A stretch of 64,000 nt of DNA, from the NCBI RefSeq assembly GCF_007655135.1, contig NC_045131.1:25156001-25220000 (forward strand), given 5' to 3'. Made by a program: the position numbers and the translations under genes. A model generated the notes under the pieces. The model was given only the letters and a program-made list of their open reading frames with translations, was not told the DNA's origin and did not search any database. The stretch comes from Punica granatum (taxonomy: Eukaryota > Streptophyta > Magnoliopsida > Myrtales > Lythraceae). Below, in pieces: positions 14,647 through 26,000 of the stretch (position 1 is the stretch's first letter; every line of letters begins with the position of its first letter).

Positions 14647-15904
14647 ATGGCGTCGGTTTCGATTCTCTCGTCTTCTTCATCGGTCCTTTTCTCTTCACGG
14701 GGCAGCCCTTCCGCCTCGCTCACCTTCCTCACTGGTTCAAGAAGCAGGAACGCCCCTCCGGCCGTGAGCTTACCGGGCCCCGCGTCGGCCCGCTCTGCTC
14801 TGCTCCACTGCTCCTTCTGCCCTAGTTCTTCGTCTTCCCTGTCCTTCCCTTCTTCCTTCTCCGGTAAGTTAACTTGCTCCTCGTGCAGAGTTTTCATGTC
14901 TCACTGTTGTTGGGTTTGTGGCAGTCACATTGTTGAACACCTGCCATACGATTATCTGCCCAATTTAAGCTAGCAGGGATGGTTGCTTCTTGACAAGCCA
15001 TTGATGTTTTGTAGTGGGAAATGTGTGGGAGAGAATTGTGGGGCAATTAATTCCTGAGTTTCCTTTGAGCTGAATCCGGTTTTTGGGTCATGTGGACTAC
15101 TTGTAGACTCCTTTGATGAATGCTGAAGCTTTTTTGCTTCCCTGATGCCGAGGCTCTGATCGGGTCTCAATTTCATGTTGATGTTTGGTTATAACCGGCT
15201 CCGGCATCTGTTTCAGATGCGCATTTCTCATCTGTATAAATTTATGCTACTTAAGTTTAGTTTGAAAACTGGCGCCGTGGCATTATGTTCGTCTGCATTG
15301 CGCTGCCTACATTGAAGAATGAATGAACATGGAATGGCATTTATACTGGAACATAAAATGTTTGAATTGTCCATTCCTTGTTGTTACATTGAACCAGATT
15401 TGCCTTAGCTTATTTATCCACTGGTGACTGGGATGACCGTCTGAATTCTTTCTTGACTATCAAATTTTTCATACAAGTGTGCTGCTTATTTCGCTGTTCG
15501 ATGGAGAAGTTAGAGCTTGTGAGCTTCGATTAAGAAAACCCTTGTTACGGTTGCCACTAGAAACCAATATTATTAGCTCTCTAAATTGTATCTGCTCTAG
15601 TAGGGTAGTTATGAATGGTATTTATCTGTTTCAATCGTTATTTCCAGGTTTGTCATTGGGGTTTGGTTTTAATTTGGGCACTGGGGCAAGACCCGAGAAA
15701 CGACGTGGCCTAGTGGTGAGGGCAGGGAAGGCGGCCCTTTGTCAAACAAAGAGGAACCGGTCACGCAAGTCTCTGGCTCGGACTCATGGATTCCGAAGAA
15801 GAATGAGAACGACCAGTGGAAGAGCTATCCTAAAGCGCAGAAGAACCAAGGGCAGATGGGTCCTCTGCCCCAAGTCCTACCCGAAGAGTGGCAAAGAAGC
15901 CTAA
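14647..15904 (+). CDS. RPL34: Plastid 50S ribosomal protein L34
   Basis: Nuclear gene for the chloroplast large-subunit protein bL34, which binds 23S rRNA. There are two exons: 14647-14863 and 15648-15904, joined across a 784-bp intron (GTAAGT donor, TTTCCAG acceptor, phase 1), giving 157 residues. The N-terminal 95 or so residues are Ser-, Ala- and Arg-rich without acidic residues at the start, as in a chloroplast transit peptide; the likely cut is near VVRA (residues 95-98). The mature part has the L34 signature [19 protein letters not shown] followed by [17 protein letters not shown]. The ATG has A at -3 and G at +4, and the reading frame upstream is unrelated. No defect is seen. The gene is unrelated in function to the proteases nearby. 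Confidence 0.93.
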
Positions 15905-18225
15905 GCTTCACTTCATTTTTTGTATGTTTTAGGTATGTAACCTGCTGTTTCTATATATACAGTCATTGACTAGATTTCCGGAAAGATTTGCATGCTGCCT
16001 CTTCTGATTAATTCCAAGATGCTACCCCAAAATATCATGTCATTGGTATGACAGACATTCTCTGCCGTTTTACCTACCTGTTTCTGTTCAATTCTCCTGA
16101 CGAAGATTACTCTTTGTGCTTTTCTTGCGCAGAGCACGTTCTTGTATGCACCATCAATCGTATTTGCTAATTCATAGGATATGTTTGAACTTTCTCTTGC
16201 CTTCTTTCATTCTGTTTGCCACCATTTTGCCCTTTACTGGTGAAAATTAAATTCGGAGTTGCTCTCAATGAACATAGAATTTGTTAGTTTAGTACCGGGG
16301 CGCCTTTTGGCTGCTACATGGATGGGTGAACATGGATGCAATGATCAACTGAAAAGCCATGTGCGCCGGCAAACTTGTTCAACAAGTGTTTTAGTGGCTG
16401 CATGTTCTACGATCTGTACTCTGCGCTGCGTATGCCTGCGCGCTCCCAGGGAGAGATGGTATCTTTTTCCCCAGCTCATAGAACTGTGGTGATTGGGGTA
16501 ATACTCGATCACAGGAAGGGCTATGAATCACTGGTGGACGGTGTCATGACTATGTGTTCGTTGACTGAGTGTCATGCGCAGCAGTGTAGTGGCGGGTGAA
16601 GATCAGTCGCTGTGGATGCTATATATTGACCGTGCATGAACAGACTTGTGGGCGTGGTTTCTCGATTGTAGGCCTACCTCTCTGTGTTTGTAAGCGACAT
16701 AGGCATGTGTGAGCATGCTAGTATGAGCATGGCTGCTCGATCTTGGAGGATTAGCTTGCATGGCCATTGAGTAAAGTAAAGAATGTGCTCTGTTGCTAAA
16801 ACTTGAGCGTAATATAGCAGTTTGATGAGTGCTACGTGTGAGTTGCAAGCGACACCTTGACCAATAGCATGTTTTGCTAGGCGACTATGATCGGATGGTC
16901 GTAGTTGTAACCTCTGTCATGTGGAGAACCGATAGAACAAATGGTCCCTGAACTTGGGCCCCCCTTTATTTAAGTACCTTTACTTAAACTGGCAGATTAA
17001 GTCATTCATCTTTCTAAATTCATTAGATTCGGTCACTTCTTTGGTAATGTTTACTGCTCAAATCTTGATTAGTCAGGATCCATTGAGTTTTGGGATAGAA
17101 AGATGGTGCGCATAGAAAAATTGGAAATTGTTAATTTTGTTAGATTTGCCGCGAATTACTTATCAAATAATACTCTCCTCTTACCAAGGCAAGCCTTGGT
17201 TTAACGATTTAAAGTCACTCAATCTCTAGTACTATCCTCTTGCATGGGTTGGAATAGATTTGAAGGCCAATCGAGTGTAATTTCATTAAATGGATGGTAA
17301 AAATATTATGGGCAGCGTCTTGAGCTTGTGCTCTAATAAGAAGCGAGACTTGAAATGTCAAAACCGTTTCAACTAAAAAGTATTTTTTTTTTAGTGTGTA
17401 CCATGTTATCAAGAAGTTTAACGGGCTCTGATTATCATGGTTCGAGCCGGATTGGTCCACTAAAGAGTAAAACTCTCATAATCAAGAATTTGAAAAAGCT
17501 ATTATCCTTAATGAGCTGACCCGACTCACTAAAAAGTTAACTTGTTAGATGTAAGGTGATGTTTTTATTTATTCACTAATAAAATACTCTTGGAAAACTT
17601 TGTTTTCATTTTAGAATAGTTTAGACTGTTTCTAAACCATTACTTTCATGTGGGGCGGAAATTATCGAAAGACAACGTTGTAGTGAGGGGAAGACCTCAT
17701 TTTTGTCATGTCAGTGGATGCACTAACTAGATTAGGCAAGGATTAAGAAAGATAAAATGAATGGACCTCTCTCCACCGAAAAAAAAAATGGATGGACCTC
17801 TATAAATTAAATTGCAGTAATTCTTGAAGTCGGAGAGCCAAGAATGAAAAATGAACCTCAGTTAATTGTATTCCACTCAGACGTTGTCCATATATGGACT
17901 GAATACATCAAGAGCAAGAGAGAAAATCCTAAACAGATGTGACCTAATCATGAAACATGTAAAATCTAGCCTAAAGTGCGGATACTATACAAAATTACAA
18001 GATACAGAAAATATTCTAGAACACTCGAGATATCTCGAGAAGATACACCGTCTCAACTGTAATAGTAATCAAACTAATAAAGTATTATAGTTGAGTGATA
18101 AATATTTTTAACCCCGTTTAAAAAAAAAGCGAGTTCTAGTTTCGAGAATTAAACTTGCTGTTCATCTTATAACTGCAGTAATCACCATGTATTATATGGA
18201 AATCATTTTGTTTGCTAACAACATA
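15905..18225. other. Downstream and intergenic DNA after L34
   Basis: 15905 to about 16100 is probably the 3' UTR of the L34 gene. The rest, to 18225, holds no gene I can recognise; frames at 16259-16600 are open but show no domain. A partial SINE-like block lies at 17425-17535. The sequence becomes AT-rich from about 16930. Confidence 0.45.
17425..17535 (-). mobile_element. Partial SINE-like copy
   Basis: Shares GGTCCACTAAAGAGTAAAACTC with the SINE at 3178-3345 (GACCCACTAAAGAGTAAAACTC) in the same orientation, with weaker similarity on both sides. The tRNA-like head is not recognisable. This is a fragment or a relative, called on one block. Confidence 0.4.
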
Positions 18226-18703
18226 GTCAATCGGCATACTTTCGCTTACTATCAATAATTTTTCATTGCTAAGAGCATAAAAATTCAACGGACAAAGCAA
18301 ATGCCGAAATCTATTGAACATTCAAAAAATATTAAAAATATTTCATAATTTACATACATATTTATTTTTTTTACTAATACTTGATATCCTAAAGTCCAAC
18401 AGCACCCATTAATTTGAGTTTGAGCGAAATCATTTACATGTTAATGTTCTCCTATTTGTGAATCTTTTTCTACTCACAAACTTCGAGGAAAGAGCATTCA
18501 CAAACCCCAGGCTTCAATTCAATATTCAGCAAAAGTTTCTATACATAGTCAAACTGAATGAGCTTTTGTTTTGTCCATATGTGTCAACGCCTTGCCGGGC
18601 TCATTTGGGAATTCAGCCTCTATTTTATCGGAATTAGGATTAAAGCAGCAGACTCTTCAACTGTCTTTGATGAATTATTAACAAGTTCTTCATAATCGCT
18701 CTC

Positions 18704-18711
18704 CATAAATA
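18704..18711 (+). promoter_or_regulatory. Changed TATA box of protease copy 1
   Basis: CATAAATA occupies the place where copies 2 and 3 have TATAAATA (28027-28034 and 39354-39361). The flanking bases are the same in all three copies. It lies about 105 bp before the chosen ATG, a normal distance for a plant TATA box and short 5' UTR. The T-to-C change could weaken this promoter. Confidence 0.55.
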
Positions 18712-18814
18712 TATGCCACACCCACGTACAATATTGCATCAATCCCCACTTGACGACGCACAGATACAACCTCGAAACAAGAATTTAGAAGGGGATCGAG
18801 GGGCAGCAACGGCT

Positions 18815-19959
18815 ATGGCGATGGATGGTAAAATTCTGCATGTACTTATTACAGTTCTAGGACTTTGGGCATGTCAAGCCTGGTCCCGGACACTCCACGA
18901 AGCATCGATGTTAGAGCGGCACGAGAAGTGGATGGTTCAGTTCGGGCGTGTCTATGCAGATGAGGCAGAGAAGGAGAGGCGGTTCGCAATATTCAAGACC
19001 AATGTCGAGTACATAGAGATGTTCAACCGAGATGGAACCAAGACTTACCAGCTGGGGATCAATGGGTTTGCTGACCTAACGAACGAGGAGTTTCGGGCTA
19101 CTCGGAACGGTTACAAACACATCTTTCATCCAGGGTCGTCCAGGACATCATCATTTAGACATGAGAATACGTCGGTTCCTTCCAGCATGGATTGGAGACA
19201 GAAAGGAGCTGTCACACCCATCAAGGACCAAGGCCAATGCGGTACGCAAAACTAATTAAGCTCCACTACTTCCATGACTATTAGTTATGTATATCACCTG
19301 GAGTAGCTCTTTCTGCAAACCTAATTTTAGTAATGATAATGATTTCATCAACTTTGTGAAATATAGGATGTTGTTGGGCATTCTCCGCGGTGGCAGCTAC
19401 CGAGGGGATTCACCAGCTCAGTACCGGGAAACTGATCTCATTGTCCGAGCAAGAGTTGGTGGACTGTGACACTGGAGGAGAGGATCAAGGTTGTGAGGGC
19501 GGTCTCATGGACAATGCCTTCAAATTCATCATTCATAACCACGGCCTCACGACGGAAGCTAAATACCCCTATCAGGCAGCTGACAGCACTTGTAATGCCG
19601 ACAAAGCATCCTCACATGTGGCAACGATCACCGGCTATGAGGATGTGCCTGCCAACAGCGAGTCCGCTCTGCTAAAGGCAGTGGCCAATCAGCCAGTTTC
19701 AGTTGCCATCGATGCTAGTGGGTCAGACTTCCAACTCTATTCCGGTGGTGTATTCACAGGAGAATGTGGAACCGAGTTGGATCATGGGGTGACCGCAGTT
19801 GGGTATGGGACAGACGATGACGGTACCAAGTACTGGCTAGTAAAGAACTCATGGGGTGCCAGCTGGGGAGAGAAGGGGTATATCAGGATGCAGAGAGATG
19901 TCGATGCCGATGAAGGGTTGTGTGGTATTGCCATGCAGTCATCCTATCCGACTGCTTGA
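18815..19959 (+). CDS. Papain-type cysteine protease, copy 1 (SAG12/SAG39-like)
   Basis: Endopeptidase of family C1A, made as a secreted or vacuolar zymogen. Exons 18815-19241 and 19367-19959 are joined across a 125-bp intron (phase 1), giving 339 residues, the usual length. Residues 1-24 form a signal peptide. The inhibitor I29 prodomain carries a complete ERFNIN motif (Glu52, Arg56, Phe60, Asn63, Ile67, Asn71). The mature enzyme starts near Val121. Oxyanion Gln139, catalytic Cys145 (in GQCGCCWAFS), His282 ([11 protein letters not shown]) and Asn303 (KNSWG) are all present. I chose the ATG at 18815 because an in-frame ATG 34 codons upstream lies only two bases past the TATA box, and because signal peptide and strong context (G at -3, +4) start here. 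Senescence or defence roles are known for relatives; the role here is inferred. Confidence 0.9.
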
Positions 19960-21228
19960 TTGCCTTGTCGAGGGTGGAACTTGGAAGGCTTATTCCCGCA
20001 ATATCTCGTCGCGGTTTTCATTACATGTTTCTGTCTTCATCTTCCATTCAGCGGGATGTTTGTTTCGTTTGAATGTTGTACAAAAGCATGTTACTTTCTG
20101 GTGTGAAGATATACAAACTGCAACTCAATTAATGTGGCTTTTCTTCACTTGTTATCATAAATATACTCCGTGTTCCCAATGGCGCATTATATAATTTCCA
20201 GAAATAAGTATTGACGTATTGACCAAGCTGAGAGTCAATATTTCCAACGAAATCAATTCAATAATTTATCTACTATTTTGAATGAATTCCGTAAGCCAAC
20301 CAAACGACATATTTAAAAAAGAAATGAATCTAATCAGAAAATCAATCAATAAAAAAATGATGGGTTGCGATTTTGCTTTTTGAGCATAGATGACGTTTTT
20401 TTTTCTCTTGTACTCTCTATCTTTTATGTAGTTATATTATATATTAGTTGGTCGATTCATAGTCCTATGAAATAAAACGAAATTTAGTATTAAATGTAAT
20501 TAAAGTAAATCTTAGAAAATATAAAAATGTAACAATTTAAATGAGTTTATTTAATCTTGAATTTAATTTTATGAGTCAATTTTGTGAATTCTTAGTGATT
20601 AAAATTTATGGGCCATAAACTACATTTAAAAATTAGTTTCATCAAAATATATGTAATTAAAATTGTCAAATAATTAACATGCTATCATCATTTATAAGTT
20701 CTTTTCACGTAAATAACCGACATTAATTTGATGAAAATCCTTTCCTTGAGCGAAAAGTTAACTAAAAAAAATTAGTAAATAATTAAAATAGACCATATTT
20801 TACAAAATAGGTTTTTGACCTAAAAAAGCACATAATATACAGAAATTGCTAATGTAGTACGCACTTTAAAATTAGCCTAAAAAAGTACAAAGTTTCATAA
20901 CTTTCCCTAATCTACCTTGTCGTTAGCTTTAATCCATCCTCCTCGGTGAAGTGCTGACGTGGCCATTAAATTTGCTTAGCTGGCCATTAAATGCCACGTG
21001 TAACCATCCCATTGTCGGGATTTTTCCCGACAACTTTTCCCCTCTTCTTTCTCTTTCTCTATTACGGATGATCTCCAAAACCAAATCAGCTGCAGGCTAA
21101 TCCCCCTGAGAATCGAAACTTCTCTTCTTCTTGGGATCCTCCGACTCTCCCTTTGCAATCGAAGACTATATTCTTTGCAATCGACTTCTCCACCACCACC
21201 ACCACCACCACCACCACGAGCAGCAACA

Positions 21229-21384
21229 ATGGTTTCTCTTGTACTACTGCATCCTCATGTTGTCGTATCTCTCCAAGCTTTCATTGCATCAAACAAGAAT
21301 ATTAAAACACTGCCGATCACCTCCATTTCAAACCCCTACTCTGCAACTGTGACCGCATCCTCTGTAGACATAAGAAAATCATAG
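21229..21384 (+). pseudogene. Unrecognised 51-codon frame inside the Pack-MULE-like element, unit 1
   Basis: Begins MVSLVLLHPH after a CCA repeat (CACCACCACC) and a CAGCAACA stretch that could be a 5' UTR. It ends at a TAG at 21382-21384. The same frame is present at 31093 in unit 2 and at 41871 in unit 3 with few changes, but its end differs: in units 2 and 3 TAG reads GAG and the frame runs on. I do not recognise the family. It may be a captured 5' gene end. Confidence 0.35.
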
Positions 21385-21510
21385 CACCACCACCCCTATG
21401 AAAGAGAAAGTGAAAACCTCACCTTGTCCTCTTCTTTTCTTCCCGAGAAAACCCTTCTCTGCACACAGAGAGAGAGAGAGAGGAAGAGAAAGAAACGAAG
21501 GACTCCTTAA

Positions 21511-21750
21511 ATGGGTGCTCTGGGTTTGCTTTGTTTTGTTTTTGCTCTGCTTTTGACGGCAGCGACGGTCTTCCTCGCTGGAGCTCAGGCGAAGATGGAC
21601 CCGGGAGACGTCGAAGTTTTGAAGTAACTCAAGGAATCGGTGGACCCAACCTTGGTTAGCCCTGGCTCGTGCCTCGGCTCGTTGGACTTCGCCTTCGACC
21701 CCTGCCGCAGCATCTTCAGTGACCAGGGGAGGAAGAGACTAGGAAAATAG
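21511..21750 (+). pseudogene. LRR receptor-like protein N-terminal fragment, unit 1
   Basis: An 80-codon frame with a signal peptide-like start (MGALGLLCFVFALLL) and then DPGDVEVLK, SVDPTLVSPGSCLGS and FAFDPC. This pattern resembles the cap region before the first leucine-rich repeat of plant receptor-like proteins (assignment from memory, moderate). It has a stop at 21625-21627 and ends at 21748 before any leucine-rich repeat. It lies between the arms of an inverted repeat, as expected for a gene piece captured by a MULE. Confidence 0.45.
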
Positions 21751-22352
21751 AAATGGGTCTCGCCACTCTGTTTAATGGCCATACACACGGGCATTTAACG
21801 GACACGTAGACGAGAATTGACAGCCACGTAAGTATTTGATGGAAGAGAATGAATGGAAGCTAACGTGCTACATTAGGGAAATATTTGAAACTTTGTGCTT
21901 TTTATATTTTTTAAAGTACAAGATTATGAAATTTATGTATAATCTGTGCGTTTTTAGGGGAAAAAAACCCTCACAAAATTTAACTATAAATGTAGGTTTT
22001 CAAAACAAAGTACACTAAGCACATGTTAATTACATACGCAGTGAATAGGACAGTAGAGTAAGCAAATTTAATAGAAATATTATTTTAAATTTATTGTAGT
22101 GCTTTTTATTGTATAAAAGATGTAAAACTAAAAAAATCAAAATATCTTCAATTTCGATATAAAAAGTTGAAAGTTTCAGCGTCACCAATGTTTTCGCCAA
22201 GTGTCGATTCAAGCTTCTTAATTAGATAAAATAATTGCTATTTTTTTTAAAAAAATCTTCACCTTCCCCTCAACTCACGGACACCCAGTAAATGGCCTTG
22301 AAACGTTTAGCACTATTTACCAATTTTTAAGGAAGTCACCTGAAGCCCATTA

Positions 22353-22855
22353 GAGCATGTCCAGCGGGAGACAAAATGGGTGCCAATGCAGTCACATGGC
22401 GGCATCGGCATCAGCACTCTCGCTGGATAAGGGCCAGTGAGCCACACGGCCTGGTCAGGCCCAAACACCTGTCACTTTTTATTTTTTTAATAATTGGTCA
22501 AAGAGTCGTTGGGCTCTTTGACAAGTTTTAGTTTTTTAATTTTTTTAAAAAATAGAAAAATAGATAATTATGTAAAAAATGATTAAAAATAATGTAATAA
22601 TAAACATAATTAATTTGTAAACTTTAGTTAATTACTTAACTTAACTAATTAACAATTATATTATACAAATACATAATTATTTATACATATGTATGTATGA
22701 TTTAAATAGTGTGTGGGTCCCTCGTTGACATTCAAGTGAAGTATCAAGCATTGGAAGAGATTTTCGAAATTGGATGCGGATGCCATGTCTTTTGACGTGG
22801 GAAATATGTGGCAAGCAATGGGCCCACATTTGAATACCAAGCATTGGACATACTC
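22353..22855. mobile_element. Non-autonomous MITE, unit 1
   Basis: Tips GAGCATGTCC at the left and GGACATACTC at the right (reverse complement GAGTATGTCC) bracket 503 bp with no coding sequence. Flanks TTA (left) and TAA (right) hint at a PIF/Harbinger-type 3-bp site but do not match exactly. The same element sits at 42925-43453 in unit 3, so it predates the duplication. Confidence 0.55.
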
Positions 22856-23016
22856 TAACTACTCTATATGTAGCCAACTAAATGTGAAAGCTTGTCTGGT
22901 CCAGGGACGCACTGTCCCTGGAGGAGAAAGAAAGTATGGGGACCGATTTTGCCTGTTCGAACAAGTAAAACCTCAATCCCCTCCCCTTCTTTTTATGTCC
23001 TCTATTATATTAATAA

Positions 23017-24593
23017 GGGTAAATAGTCACATATAGCACAATTTTGATTTTATTTTCACTTCCTAACATGTTTTTAAAAATTGTCATGTTCTAACACGAA
23101 TCACCATTTTATTTCTAGATATAGCACAGTGTTAAACTCCGTCTAAAAAACTTAACGACGTCTTCTACCTAAGATAACGCCGTCAAACATAGACTAAAGG
23201 TGGGTCCCTCTCCTTCTCCTCCTTTTTCTCCTCCTTCATGCCTTTGTCTTCCTCCACGGCTTCGCCCCTCTCCTCCTCCCACCGTCCTCTCCAACGCCTT
23301 TCCTCGACAATCTCCGCCGCTGCCTCTTCTCCTCCCCCCCAATCTATCACTTGTCGTTGTTGCTGCTTTTGACAGTCCCTTGTCTATTTTTTTCTCCCCT
23401 TCTCGAAGAGCACACATCTCTCTTTCTCTCTGTTTTTTGTTTTAACTCTGATGAATGCATAGTTGGAGAGATTAACAAATCTTTCCTGATAGAAAATGAT
23501 GCACTTTTGCTTTTAATTTTTTGCAAGATTATATGTAACCTGCTTGTATCCTAATTATTAGGAGAAAAGCGAAAGCTCAGTCATCCAATCTAATGGAATA
23601 CTGAAGAATCGGATATTAGGATCATCATCTACTAATCATCCAATCTAATGCATGGAATTCCAACAAGTCATCAGCCAAAATGCCAACCCATAACATGAAT
23701 TGAAACATGAAACTAAATTAGCTCCAACACAGAATAGCAATGCTCAAGAACAATGGCGGACATGACCATAAAAATTCGATCTTTTCTGGGATTTTCGAGC
23801 TAAATTCGAAATGAGCTGGTTGGAAAACTCCAACTGAGGAGCACTGCCCGGCGAAAACATCAGAGTTCTAAAGCAGCAGCTTGTGCAAGCTTGCAATCCC
23901 AGATTCGGATCCCATTTTCAGCAGAAAGATTCGAAATTGGAGCAAATTTGGGCGAATCCCTTTCCAATTCATACTCATGATCCATATACAAGTTTTACCC
24001 CCAAAAAAACACGTCATATGCATTACATTCCATCTTAACCCAACAAGTACTACCACAAAAACCATCTGCCCGAATCATTTCTATCAACACAAGATTCCCA
24101 AGACTAAATATCCCAATCAATAACCATAAAAGGAGCAAAAAAGTCCATCATCAACCATGAAAGAGTCTACATAAAAAACTACCGCCTCCAAGCTCAATTC
24201 TTCTTCTTCTTTTTCTTGAATCTTCCAACATAAGATTGGGGCGTGCCACTACTCTGCTAACCTGCGAGAAGGGGAGAAGAGGCGACAACAGAGATTGTTG
24301 AGGAAAAGAGTTGGAGAGGGCCGCTGGAGGGGGAGTGTTGTGGAGCCCATGATGGAGTTGGGAAGGCATAGGCGTGAAGGTGGAGGAGAAGGAGGAGGAA
24401 GAAGGACCCACTTTTAGTCGACGTTTGATGGTGTTATCCTAGGTGGAAGACGTCCTTAAGTTTTTTAGACGGAGTTAAACAGTGTGCTAGATTTGGGAAT
24501 AAAATGGTGATTCGTGCTAGAGCGTAACAACTTTTAAAAACGTGCTAGGAGTTGAAAATAAGATTAAAACTGTGCTATGTGGGCTATTTTCCC
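23017..24593. mobile_element. Non-autonomous MULE with about 330-bp inverted repeats
   Basis: A 1577-bp element starting GGGTAAATAGTCACATATAG and ending GTGGGCTATTTTCCC. The arms match over roughly 330 bp, through TTAGACGGAGTTTAAC-type and TCCTCCT-rich blocks. A perfect 9-bp target-site duplication, TATTAATAA, flanks it (23008-23016 and 24594-24602), the hallmark of Mutator-like elements. Unit 3 has the empty site near 43600 with a single TATTAATAA. The open frames inside (23200-23445 plus, 24151-24411 minus) are the two arms of the inverted repeat read in the same sense, not genes. The middle, 23450-24150, shows nothing recognisable. Confidence 0.85.
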
Positions 24594-24745
24594 TATTAAT
24601 AATAAGTACAAATATATAAAAAAAATTTATAAAACAATTATGAAATTACTAGAAAAAAATTGATCATATAGTTAATAAAAAAAAATTTAAAATATTAACA
24701 AAAGGAGTATAACTACTAAATATGTTAATGTTTTAATAATATTTT

Positions 24746-26000
24746 CAAGTTATCATAAATTATAAATGGGTTATCACTATTTATGATAACTCCAGTCAAA
24801 TTTGTGATAACTCATCTAAAATGCAAGATAACACAAAAATAGATCGATTATCACAACTTGTGACAACCAAGACTCAATTTTTGATAACTCGACAAGTTAT
24901 CACTAATTGTTATAAGGTTATCACAAAATATATTGAGGTTATCGCAGATAGCAATAACTAGTTATCACAAAATGTATGGAGATTATCACATGTATTGATA
25001 ATTAAGTTCAATTACTAATAACTTGTTAAAAATAACAATTATCACAAAAAATATTAACGTTATCACAAGCAGTGATAACTAATGAGTAATTTGAGATAAC
25101 TCGACAAGTTATCACTAAATATACTAAGATTAACCCTCTCGATGATAACTAGTTATCACAAAACGTATAGATATTATCACAAATCGAGATAACTAAGGTT
25201 ATCACAAGGGGTGATAACTGAGGAATAATTCATGATAATTTAACAAGTTATCACTAAATACATTGGACTTATCACAATCGGTGATAACTAGTTTTCACAG
25301 AATGTATAGAGGTTATCACTTGTCGCGATAAGTAAGTTCAACTAGTGATAAATTGCTAAAAATGACAATTATCACATAAAGGTATCAAGGTTATTGTAAG
25401 GGGTGATAATTGAAGAGTAATTTCTGATAGTTAACGAGTTATCACCAAAAACACTGAAGTTATCACAATCGGTGCTAATTAGTTATCATAAAATGTATAG
25501 AGATTATCACTTGTTGCGATAACTAAGTTCAATTAGTGATAATTTGCTAAAATGGCATTTATGACAAAAAGTATTAAGGTTATTACAATGACTGATAATT
25601 GAGGAGTAATTTATAATAATTTAACAAGTTATCACTAAATACAATAAAGTTATCATAATCGATGATAACTACTTATCAGAAAACGTATAGAGGTTATCAC
25701 TTGTCATGATAACTAAGTTGAATTAATGATAACGTGATAAGTTATCATTATATATATTGAGGTTATCACACTTACTGATAGAGTCATCACAAAATATATA
25801 GAGGTTATAAAAAATTTGATAACTAAATTCAATTAGTGATAACTTACGGAGTTATCAGAAAATGTATTGAACTTCACCACTTATATGATAACTGAGAAAC
25901 AATTTGTGATAATTTGACTAGTTATCACTAAATATACGAAGGTCATCACATTTAGTGATATCTTATTACCACAAAAAATATGTAAAGGTTATCATAAGTT
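24746..26000. repeat. TTATCAC/GTGATAA motif array, unit 1
   Basis: A 1.25-kb array in which TTATCAC and its complement GTGATAA recur every 15-35 bp in both orientations. A higher-order unit of about 190 bp repeats (for example starts at 25245, 25435 and 25625), with phrases such as ATCGGTGATAACTAGTTATCAC and AATGTATAGAGGTTATCAC. The spacing pattern makes many short palindromes. There is no coding potential. GATAA is the core of GATA-factor and I-box sites, but a role is only conjecture. A longer version lies in unit 3. Confidence 0.85.

Larger units (their letters stand above)
20795..21980. mobile_element. Pack-MULE-like element in unit 1
   Basis: An inverted repeat of roughly 150-200 bp brackets gene-like sequence. 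Left: GTACAAAGTTTCATAACTTTCCCTA and onward, with TGGCCATTAAATGCCACGTG. Right (reverse complement): GCACAAAGTTTCAAATATTTCCCTA and onward, with GGCCATTAAAC and ACGTGTCCGTTAAATGCC. Outer limits are uncertain by about 20 bp and I found no target-site duplication. Inside are a 51-codon frame and a fragment resembling an LRR receptor-like protein N-terminus. The element occurs in all three units, so it was present before the duplication. Confidence 0.55.

Noticed and set aside
23200..24411. Two Pro/Ser-rich frames that look like related secreted proteins
   Set aside because: They are the two arms of the MULE inverted repeat read in the same sense; their likeness comes from the repeat, not from being genes.
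24746..26000. TTATCAC array as a CRISPR-like array
   Set aside because: Repeats are short, degenerate and in both orientations, spacers recur in order, and the DNA is plant nuclear.
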